Shown here piece by piece: positions 7,637 through 13,595 of a DNA stretch of 36,375 nucleotides (its first letter is position 1; the number at the start of each line of letters is the position of its first letter). Source of the stretch: Anaerolineaceae bacterium. GTDB lineage: Bacteria; Chloroflexota; Anaerolineae; Anaerolineales; UBA11579. The stretch lies in the NCBI GenBank assembly GCA_900299355.1, contig OMJR01000125.1, positions 1 to 36,375 of the forward strand. The letters run 5' to 3'. A program made the position numbers and the translations under genes. The notes under the pieces were generated by a model, which saw only the letters and a program-made list of their open reading frames with translations, did not search any database and was not told the origin of the DNA.

Positions 7637-8281
7637 TTAGCCGCGGCGCAGCGAGGAAACCAGGAAATACAAGCCGCCCAGCACCAGCAGCGAAGGCCAG
7701 ATGTAATCCCATAAAGCTTGCTGGCTGAAGCCGATAAAGAGGCCAAACACCAGCAAGGGCAGGGCTGGGAAGATGGCCCAATTCATACGTTCGCCATCCA
7801 CCGTAAGGAAATTGATGATCAGAAAGGTCAAGCCCATGCCGATGAAAAGGATGCCAGCGCTATCAAAGGGCAGAGGGTCGACGAGTTCCTCGACTACCAG
7901 CATGGTGGTCAGCGAAAACAGCACGCCGCCGGGAATCAGGGCCCACCACATCGCACGGTCGATCGCGAATACCACCAGGAAGGCCAGTGCTATTACACCC
8001 AAGAGCAGCGCGCCGCCGAATTGATCAGCGAAGCCCAGCAGGGCCATCTCCGAGACTTTGAGCAGGGTCAGTGCGAGCAGAATGAGACCGGCGAGGGCGG
8101 CCCACCAGCGGCGGCGGTCCTGGGCGAAGCTGCTTAGAAAGAAGATCATGCCTACGCCAAATGAGAGGGCAAAAATTGGGTCCTCTAATTCGCCGCTGAT
8201 CAGATTCAGTTCCTGCAAGCCAAAGAGTACGCCAGCCAAAATGAGTAATAAACCAATCACGGTGCGCGGGTCGCGTCGCAT
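7637..8281 (-). CDS. LiaI/LiaF-like (DUF5668-type) membrane protein, first gene of the operon
   Basis: This 214-residue polytopic membrane protein begins MRRDPRTVIGLLLILAGVLFGLQEL and is a clear paralogue of the 6069-6728 product. GAGGAG lies 8 nt before ATG 8281, and a TATAAT box (about 30 nt upstream of the start) could drive the operon. About 90 nt separate it from the LiaF-like gene. It contains no soluble domain or catalytic motif. The duplication of this protein on both sides of a LiaF-like partner suggests the three form a membrane complex, which is inference. Confidence 0.72.
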   Translation of the reverse strand: MRRDPRTVIGLLLILAGVLFGLQELNLISGELEDPIFALSFGVGMIFFLSSFAQDRRRWWAALAGLILLALTLLKVSEMALLGFADQFGGALLLGVIALAFLVVFAIDRAMWWALIPGGVLFSLTTMLVVEELVDPLPFDSAGILFIGMGLTFLIINFLTVDGERMNWAIFPALPLLVFGLFIGFSQQALWDYIWPSLLVLGGLYFLVSSLRRG

Positions 8282-8340
8282 AAATGTCTCCTCGCTAGTG
8301 AGCCGTCATGATTATATTCGTAAAACAGGGGTCAAAAGTT

Positions 8341-9090
8341 TCACCGAACCCGGCCCCAGGCGTAATGCGTGGGCACATGCAACACGCGCTCGCCGCTCTG
8401 CCAGGCTTGCCGGTCGCGCTCCAGGAGCCCTTCGAGCGTGGCGGAATCGACGAAATCCTGCAGGTCATCGCGTAGCACGGAGTGCTCGATTTCAAGATCT
8501 TCCTCGGACAGTTGGGCAGTGGAAAGCATTTCCATCCGGCCGGTTTCGATCTCGGCCAGACCGGCGGCGCGGAAGAGTTGGCCCAGCCGCGCCCCCAGCA
8601 TCGGATCGGCGCCGCGGGCACGCAGCGCGGCGGTTTGCAGCGCGCCCAGTTCGGCCAAGTTGTCGGGCTTATCGATGCGTGCGCCATAGTCGGGCTCCGC
8701 GAAGGCGGCCACCACTCCGCCTGGGCAGGTGACGCGCGCTATTTCGGCTAACGCTGCGGCGGGATCCGCCAGCCAGAGCAGCACATAATGCGTGAAGGTC
8801 AGGTCGAAGGAATTATCGGGAAAGGGTAGCTGATGGGCATCGCCGCCCGCCAGGCGTAGCTGCGGCTGCTGGCGGCGGGCAATGCGCAGAGAGGGCAGAT
8901 CAATGTCCAGGCCGACGGCGGCGTTTGGGGCGGGGTAGGCGCCTAAGACAGCGCCCGTGCCGCTGCCGACCTCCAGGATCGGGCTGCGGGGTGTGATGCG
9001 AGCCTGCACGAAAAGGTGGTCGCGCAGGCGGGCAGTCCAGGTGGCCTGTTGGCGATAGCGGCGGTGGAGGGCGTCAAAGCTGGGGGGCAT
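8341..9090 (-). CDS. class I SAM-dependent methyltransferase
   Basis: The 249-residue protein has methyltransferase motif I (ILEVGSGTGAVLG, residues 38-50), the acidic end of strand 2 (AVGLDID), and motif LPFPDNSFDLTFTHYVLLWL, typical of the Methyltransf_11/25 group. The next strand fits CPGGVVAAFAEPDYG. It would transfer a methyl group from S-adenosylmethionine in the cytosol. The acceptor is unknown. The ATG lies 6 bp after TATAAT, so the mRNA is probably leaderless. It diverges from the radical-SAM gene with overlapping promoters, which may tie their expression together, though no functional link is shown. Confidence 0.85.
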   Translation of the reverse strand: MPPSFDALHRRYRQQATWTARLRDHLFVQARITPRSPILEVGSGTGAVLGAYPAPNAAVGLDIDLPSLRIARRQQPQLRLAGGDAHQLPFPDNSFDLTFTHYVLLWLADPAAALAEIARVTCPGGVVAAFAEPDYGARIDKPDNLAELGALQTAALRARGADPMLGARLGQLFRAAGLAEIETGRMEMLSTAQLSEEDLEIEHSVLRDDLQDFVDSATLEGLLERDRQAWQSGERVLHVPTHYAWGRVR

Positions 9091-9096
9091 GGGGCG

Positions 9097-9126
9097 ATTA
9101 TACGGCGGGTCACCAAGCGGTATACT
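9097..9126. promoter_or_regulatory. divergent, overlapping promoters for the methyltransferase and radical-SAM genes
   Basis: The minus strand has TATAAT at 9102-9097, 6 nt before ATG 9090. The plus strand has TTATAC (9098-9103), 17 nt, TATACT (9121-9126), then 5 nt to ATG 9132. Each -10 box overlaps the position expected for the other promoter's -35, so only one polymerase could bind at a time. Both transcripts would be leaderless or nearly so. Confidence 0.5.
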
Positions 9127-9131
9127 TAGGC

Positions 9132-10751
9132 ATGGCCCTCACATTGGAACCGCAATCGAAAACGTCTCTGACTCAATCGCTGCGCGATGGCGCGGCGGGT
9201 TTGTTTGGTGCGCTGGCGCCACGGCCGCCGGCTGCCCTCGGCTTGCACCACTACGATGTGGTGTTGCCGGATGGGCGCGAGATGCGCATCCATTTGCGCA
9301 TTGAGCCCAGCGGGGCGGGAGTGCTCTTTGTGGATGTCACCGATGTGGTGCATCTGAATCCTACTGCGGCCTATATGGCCCAGTTGGCGCTCGAAGAAGT
9401 GCCGATCGCGTCGGCGCGCGCCCAGGTGGCGGCACGCTACCAGGCGGTGCCCTTGGCCCAGATGGAACGCGAGCTGCGCCAGGTCTACGACATGATTGAG
9501 GAGTTCCGCCACCCGGAGGGCGATTGCCCCACCTGCCAATTGAGCAGCACGGTGGAGATGTCGCCGCTGTTCAGTGTGGAGGTCAACGCGCCCTACAAGG
9601 TAGATGTAGCCCTGACCTACGGCTGCAATAACGAGTGCCCGCATTGCTACAACGAGGCGGACCGGCTGGAGATGCCTTCACTGCCGCTGACCGAATGGTA
9701 TGCCGTGATCGACCGCTTGTGCGAACTGGGTGTGCCGCACCTGATCCTGACAGGCGGCGAGGCCACGCTGCATCCCGATTTGCCCGAGATCATTCGCTAT
9801 GCCGATGGCAAGGGCATGGTGGTGGGCCTCAACACGAATGGCCGGCATATCGCCCACAAGCCGTATATGGACGAGTTGGCCGCCGCGGGCCTCAACCATG
9901 TGCAGGTCACCCTGGCGTCCAATCGGGCTGAATTCCACGACGCGATGATGGGCACGACGGCCTTTGAGCAGACCGTGGCCGGGATCCAGAACGCGGTGGC
10001 CAGCAAGGTGCACGTGATTACCAACACGACCTTGATGCGCAACAACATGGATCACGCCGAGGAGATCATTGAATACATCTATGATTTGGGCATCCGCACC
10101 TTTGCGATGAACGGCATGATTTATTCCGGCGGCGGCTTTGCCCATCCGACTGCGATCCCGGAAGAAGATATGCCGCCGCTGCTGATCCGCGTGCGCGATA
10201 AAGCCAACGAACTGGGCATGCGTTTCCTGTGGTACACGCCCACCGAGTACTGCCGCATGTCGCCAGTGGAACTCGAGGTAGGCGCCAAACGCTGCAACGC
10301 GGGCGAATATTCGCTGTGCATTGAGCCCAATGGCGATGTGCTTCCCTGCCAGAGCTATTACGTCTCGGCCGGCAATATCCTGCACGACCCCTGGGAACAG
10401 ATTTGGGATGGCGAACTGTTCCGCTCGTTCCGCTACCGCGAAGAGGATCCCAAGGGATACGGCCTGCCCGAGAAATGCTGGACCTGCCCGGACCTGCCGC
10501 TATGTGGCGGCGGCTGTCGCATTGAGCGCGAGGCGCGCGACGGGGTGCGCGTAGCCAGCGACGGCGGCGGAGGCTGCTCAGGATGCAGCGGCAGCTGCGG
10601 CACCGGGGCGGCGGCCAGCCATGTGCGCAGCCATGCGCCCACCGCGGGCTACATTCCGCAGGGCGGCTTTGTGCCCAGCCCCAGCGCCACCAGCACCAAG
10701 GTACGCGCCAGCGGGGACATGAGTTTGATCGGGTTGGATGAAATTGGATGA
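9132..10751 (+). CDS. radical SAM/SPASM protein with N-terminal PqqD/RRE-like region and Cys-rich tail
   Basis: The 539-residue protein has four parts. Residues of about 45-125 (VLFVDVTDVVHLNPTAAYMA and a following helix) resemble a PqqD-like RiPP recognition element. C165-x3-C169-x2-C172 (CNNECPHC) is the radical-SAM [4Fe-4S] site, followed by LTGGEATL (206-213). The SPASM region has C388, C396, C406, C449, C452, C458 and C462 for auxiliary clusters. The tail has GGGGCSGCSGSC (478-489) and about 50 further residues. An extra CPTC lies at 132-135. It likely performs radical chemistry on a peptide or protein. The homologous, cysteine-free protein at 13596-14825 sits with a Cys-tailed DUF2207 protein, the best candidate substrate. 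ATG 9132 is probably leaderless. Confidence 0.85.
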   Translation: MALTLEPQSKTSLTQSLRDGAAGLFGALAPRPPAALGLHHYDVVLPDGREMRIHLRIEPSGAGVLFVDVTDVVHLNPTAAYMAQLALEEVPIASARAQVAARYQAVPLAQMERELRQVYDMIEEFRHPEGDCPTCQLSSTVEMSPLFSVEVNAPYKVDVALTYGCNNECPHCYNEADRLEMPSLPLTEWYAVIDRLCELGVPHLILTGGEATLHPDLPEIIRYADGKGMVVGLNTNGRHIAHKPYMDELAAAGLNHVQVTLASNRAEFHDAMMGTTAFEQTVAGIQNAVASKVHVITNTTLMRNNMDHAEEIIEYIYDLGIRTFAMNGMIYSGGGFAHPTAIPEEDMPPLLIRVRDKANELGMRFLWYTPTEYCRMSPVELEVGAKRCNAGEYSLCIEPNGDVLPCQSYYVSAGNILHDPWEQIWDGELFRSFRYREEDPKGYGLPEKCWTCPDLPLCGGGCRIEREARDGVRVASDGGGGCSGCSGSCGTGAAASHVRSHAPTAGYIPQGGFVPSPSATSTKVRASGDMSLIGLDEIG

Positions 10752-10754
10752 GTC

Positions 10755-10865
10755 TTGAGATTGGTGATTAGAGACTGGCGATTAGTAAGTGGTAACTGGT
10801 AATTACTAATCCTGCACGGTCAATCTCCAGTCCCGTGTCTCCAATTACTAGTTACGAATTACTGT
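10755..10865. repeat. inverted pair of degenerate heptanucleotide arrays
   Basis: The plus strand reads TTGAGAT TGGTGAT TAGAGAC TGGCGAT TAGTAAG TGGTAAC TGGTAAT TACTAAT at 10755-10810. The minus strand of 10822-10865 reads CAGTAAT TCGTAAC TAGTAAT TGGAGAC ACGGGAC TGGAGAT. The two halves are imperfectly complementary and could fold into a long hairpin between the radical-SAM gene and its short DUF2207-like neighbour. Confidence 0.7.
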
Positions 10866-10872
10866 CTTTTCC

Positions 10873-11727
10873 ATGGACACCTTAATCTGGATCATGCTGG
10901 CCTTGTTGCTGCTGTTCAGCTGGCTGCTGCTGGCTTGGCGGCGGCTGCATGGGCGCGAGTGGCAGCCCTACGTGCCGGCGCGGGCGCGTATCGAGGGCGG
11001 CGGCGTCAAACGCGGGCTGACCCCCGCCGAGGGAGCGATTCTGCTGGGGCGGCCGCTGCACGTGGCGCTGACCCTGGTGGTCTTCGACCTGTTGCGCAAG
11101 GGCTTGGTTGTGCAGGTTGAAGATGACCCGCTCATTGTGGAGGTGGTTGAGGCCTTCCGAACTCGCGGCAGCGGGCTCAGTGCGCAGGCGCGCGGCGACC
11201 AGCGCCGCCGGGCGGCCCAGGCGCTCAGCAAGCCGATGCATATCTACGAAGAAGCCTTCATCGAAATTTTGGAAGCAAACCCTGGCCAGCCGGTGCATAC
11301 GGTTGATTACAGCATCGCTATCCAGCCGCTGTTGCGCTATGTGGCCGGGAGGGTGGGCGGCTATGACCTTGAGGACAGCCGCGCCTACTACCGCTTGATT
11401 ATCGACCGGGCCCCACGTGAGGCACGCAGCGACGGCGTGCTGACTTTTGAGCGCCAGAAAGTGTTCGACCGCAATTTTGGCTGGGTGCTGCTGGGCGATG
11501 ATTTTGAGGCCGTGCTGGACCAGGAAGATTACAGCTATGAGCCGGTGTGGTGGAGAACGTCCGATGTCCTACGTCCAACGTCTTTTGCGCGGTGGGCGCA
11601 GGATGTGTTTGCGGCGATGCAGGCGGCGGTGCCGGAGGACCTGGTGGACGCTGGTTTGCAGCGCGAAGCCGACGGTACCACGGTGACCTTGATGAACGAT
11701 ATCGCCCGGGCGACGTTTAGAGGATAG
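10873..11727 (+). CDS. membrane-anchored paralogue of the cytosolic part of the DUF2207 protein
   Basis: The 284-residue protein has one N-terminal membrane helix (residues 3-21, IWIMLALLLLFSWLLLAW) and a cytosolic domain. From about residue 44, GGGVKRGLTPAEGAILLGRPLHVAL aligns with GHGIKRGLTAPEAAILLEQPMDKIL of the 560-residue DUF2207 protein at 14825-16507. The match continues through the EAFIEILEA/TDFVEAFRS and AYYRLIIDRA/EYYRNIIKQA segments. It lacks the extracellular DUF2207 domain and the Cys-rich tail. A heptad-repeat insertion encodes TSDVLRPTS in its C-terminal part. It follows the active radical-SAM gene, mirroring the DUF2207/degenerate-SAM pair. No ribosome binding site is evident. 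Its role is unknown. Confidence 0.75.
   Translation: MDTLIWIMLALLLLFSWLLLAWRRLHGREWQPYVPARARIEGGGVKRGLTPAEGAILLGRPLHVALTLVVFDLLRKGLVVQVEDDPLIVEVVEAFRTRGSGLSAQARGDQRRRAAQALSKPMHIYEEAFIEILEANPGQPVHTVDYSIAIQPLLRYVAGRVGGYDLEDSRAYYRLIIDRAPREARSDGVLTFERQKVFDRNFGWVLLGDDFEAVLDQEDYSYEPVWWRTSDVLRPTSFARWAQDVFAAMQAAVPEDLVDAGLQREADGTTVTLMNDIARATFRG
11557..11584 (+). repeat. heptad repeat inside the short DUF2207-like gene
   Basis: ACGTCCG ATGTCCT ACGTCCA ACGTCTT is four 7-nt units inside coding sequence. The last 21 nt are identical to 16520-16540, just upstream of the full-length DUF2207 gene. Confidence 0.7.
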
Positions 11728-11772
11728 GGGACTGTTTGGCAGGCGGGGTCCGTGGTCTGATTATCGTTTCAG

Positions 11773-11822
11773 GGATTTGTCGCTGCGCTTGGCAACGCCA
11801 AGCGCAACGCTCGGAATGACGA
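11773..11822 (+). repeat. dispersed hairpin repeat (CTCRGRATGAC type), copy a
   Basis: It has the outline GGATTTGTCGCT...CGCTCGGAATGACGA with an internal perfect 9-bp hairpin GCGCTTGGC-aac-GCCAAGCGC. It shares outer sequences with copies at 13428, 13553, 19572 (inverted) and 19977. Confidence 0.6.
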
Positions 11823-11846
11823 CCGATAGCAAAGCAATCGGATTCA

Positions 11847-11880
11847 GGAGAATGCGTTTAAAAACTAACGCGTATTCTCC
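11847..11880. repeat. imperfect inverted repeat
   Basis: GGAGAATGCGTT and AACGC-gt-ATTCTCC form a 12-bp stem with a 2-nt bulge around an A-rich loop. It lies between convergent genes, beside the 11883-11914 terminator, and may be a remnant element or an additional terminator. Confidence 0.45.
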
Positions 11881-11882
11881 AC

Positions 11883-11914
11883 AAAAAAGAGGACTGCAAT
11901 TGCAGTCCTCTTTT
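11883..11914. terminator. bidirectional Rho-independent terminator
   Basis: A6-GAGGACTGCAATTGCAGTCCTC-T4 is a perfect 22-nt palindrome with A and T flanks. It lies 2 nt past the stop of the minus-strand beta-propeller gene and also downstream of the + strand DUF2207-like gene. Confidence 0.85.
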
Positions 11915-11916
11915 GC

Positions 11917-13077
11917 TTAGCAAGTCGGTTGGCTTTCGCCCGCTTCTTCGCGTTCGGCGGGGAACTCGTCCTCTTCTATGGGGGCGTCGATAACGGCCTG
12001 GATGGTCCACTCCGGCGGGTTGCTGATAAAGCGGCGGCGCTGGCGTTTCACATCCAGGATGTGGACGCCATCGCGCAGCGCGTCCACGGCGGCGAAGAGC
12101 ATGCGCTCCTCGTCGAGGAGGCTGACGGTCTGCAGCCATTCACCGAAGCCGGTGCGCTTGTCGGCGTCGGCTGGCAACTGGCTGAGGTCCACAACGTTGT
12201 GCGGCTGGAAATCGGCATCCAGCAGCAGCAGACGGCCCTGGCCGGTGCTGGCCACCTGGTAGCCGTCGCCCAGCCGGCGCAGGCTATGGGGGTGCAAGAG
12301 ACCCAGTTCGTGCTGGACGAACCTGCCGTCGCGCTGGATTTCGAAGGCCTCCGAGCGATGGAAGCCGGTAGCGATGATGGCGCCATCACGGCCGTAGTGC
12401 ACCCCATTGAGGTTCATCGGCGTGCGGTTGGTGGCCAGGCCCTCGCGCGGCAAATTGAGCGGGTCTGCGACCAGCTTGACTTTGGCTTCGGGGTGCTCAG
12501 CCTGCAAGGCGGCGGCCTGCTGCGGGTCACGGCTGACGTAGCTCTTGTTGGCTTTGACGTAGTTGAAGCCGTGGTCCCAGGCGTTCCACTGCCAGATGAC
12601 CTTGCCGGTAGCCAGCTCAATTTCCAGGATAGTGTCCAGGCCGGTAGAGGCGGTCAAAATCCGCTCGCCGTCCGCCGAGAATTCGATGGTGTGCAGGTAG
12701 CTCATCCAGGGGTGCTCAAAGGCTTCGCTCACCTTTTCGTCCAGGTCATGCAGCACAAAACCGGGGCCGGCGGTGTAGGCCAGTTGCCCTTCATGCAGGT
12801 CAATCTCAAACGGTTCGGTGCTATCCAGGGCCAGCTCCAGTGTGTCTTCACCGAATTCGTCGGTGTCGAGGCTGGTGAAGGCGATGTGGCCGTCGGAATA
12901 GCGCCGCTGGGAGACCTTGTCCACCGAAGTGAGGCCGTAGCTTTTATTGCCCTTGCGGCGGATGATTTTGGCGACGATGGCCAACTGGTTGAACCCCTTG
13001 ATGACGACAAAGGCGTTCAACCGCCGGCCGAGATGGTTATCGTATTCGAATTGGGATAAGTCTAAATGTTTGCTCAT
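11917..13077 (-). CDS. beta-propeller-like protein (arylsulfotransferase/WD-like repeats), function unknown
   Basis: The 386-residue protein shows repeated strand-turn units such as HTIEFSADGERILTAS, TILEIELATGKVIWQW, LNGVHYGRDGAIIATG, PHSLRRLGDGYQVASTG and RLLLLDADFQPHNVVDL, as in beta-propellers. The pattern resembles arylsulfotransferase-type propellers, with His residues preceding the SADG, GRDG and GDGY turns. There is no signal peptide, so it should be cytosolic. The C-terminus is acidic and ends QPTC. The start ATG 13077 has a weak AGGA. A promoter and early terminator at 13300-13392 suggest a long, possibly regulated leader. It lies between the two radical-SAM modules. No catalytic role can be assigned. 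Confidence 0.6.
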   Translation of the reverse strand: MSKHLDLSQFEYDNHLGRRLNAFVVIKGFNQLAIVAKIIRRKGNKSYGLTSVDKVSQRRYSDGHIAFTSLDTDEFGEDTLELALDSTEPFEIDLHEGQLAYTAGPGFVLHDLDEKVSEAFEHPWMSYLHTIEFSADGERILTASTGLDTILEIELATGKVIWQWNAWDHGFNYVKANKSYVSRDPQQAAALQAEHPEAKVKLVADPLNLPREGLATNRTPMNLNGVHYGRDGAIIATGFHRSEAFEIQRDGRFVQHELGLLHPHSLRRLGDGYQVASTGQGRLLLLDADFQPHNVVDLSQLPADADKRTGFGEWLQTVSLLDEERMLFAAVDALRDGVHILDVKRQRRRFISNPPEWTIQAVIDAPIEEDEFPAEREEAGESQPTC

Positions 13078-13299
13078 GTCCTATCAGTATTCCTTGAGCG
13101 GGTTAACGCCTAATTGTGAGGCGGCGTGAATGGCGTAAAGGTCGCATGAAGGGTTAATCAACCTCCTGGGTAGCTGGGCGCCGCCAAGCGCAAAGCCCAC
13201 CGCGGAGCCCGTCATCGGGGGGTGCCTGCCGGCTTTGCCTATTGAGTTGAAGTGGTTAGGATTTTTGCCCGGGCGGATGGTGCTGGCCGCGTTGGGGCG
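13078..13299 (-). other. gene-free leader region of the beta-propeller gene
   Basis: I see no convincing gene on either strand; the 90-residue + strand ORF at 13235-13507 has no family resemblance and crosses repeats. The minus strand is GC-rich, with possible short helices (for example GGTTGATTAACC, and GC-rich arms near 13170-13220). If transcription starts at about 13356, this forms most of a leader of about 280 nt. I tested it by eye for tmRNA, 6S, SRP and RNase P signatures and found none convincing. Confidence 0.35.
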
Positions 13300-13335
13300 A
13301 AAAAAATGCGCCTCGTCCGGTAGGGGAGTCGCATT
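13300..13335 (-). terminator. early terminator or attenuator in the leader
   Basis: The minus strand reads AATGCGACTC...GAGGCGCATTTTTTT: a stem of about 9-10 bp with one bulge or mismatch, followed by T7. It lies only about 20-55 nt after the predicted start site, so it would release a short RNA of about 56 nt or attenuate the downstream gene. Confidence 0.5.
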
Positions 13336-13362
13336 CGGGTTGCTGCGTGTCTATGTAAAGGA

Positions 13363-13392
13363 ATTATACCATAGGCTTACAGCTAAAGCCAA
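13363..13392 (-). promoter_or_regulatory. sigma-70-like promoter
   Basis: On the minus strand, TTGGCT (13392-13387), 18 nt, then TATAAT (13368-13363). The predicted start is near 13356. It drives the short terminated RNA and/or the beta-propeller gene. Confidence 0.5.
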
Positions 13393-13427
13393 ACGCCAAT
13401 GTTGCAGATTTCATTTCTTGCCAATCG

Positions 13428-13470
13428 TTCTGAGAGGGGTTCCTTCCCTCGGCTTGGCTCGGAATGACGA
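13428..13470 (+). repeat. dispersed hairpin repeat, copy b
   Basis: GTTCTGAGAGGGG...CCCTCGGCTTGGCTCGGAATGACGA, with an internal GAGGG/CCCTC hairpin. It ends in the same CTCGGAATGACGA as copy a. Confidence 0.5.
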
Positions 13471-13552
13471 GCAAGGTCACGAATACGCCAACGAAGGATA
13501 CCTGTGAAGCCTATTCGAAGGTCTGGCTTGTTTGCAGGCAGGAATATATGGA

Positions 13553-13593
13553 GGATTCTTCGGTCGCCACGATGTGGCTCCCTCAGAATGACG
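13553..13593 (+). repeat. dispersed hairpin repeat, copy c
   Basis: GGATTCTTCGGTC-GCCAC-gat-GTGGC-TCCCTCAGAATGACG. The outer sequences match the consensus ATYCTTCG...CTCRGRATGAC, and a 5-bp hairpin lies in the middle. It ends 3 nt before the stop of the degenerate radical-SAM gene. Confidence 0.55.
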
Positions 13594-13595
13594 TA

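Noticed and set aside
13078-13299. Possible 6S, tmRNA, SRP or RNase P RNA on the minus strand
   Set aside because: A GCTCCGCGGT stretch recalls 6S RNA, but no closing stem, central bubble or other diagnostic motif could be matched by eye.
13235-13507. 90-residue + strand ORF
   Set aside because: No ribosome binding site or family features, and it spans a promoter, a terminator and a dispersed repeat.
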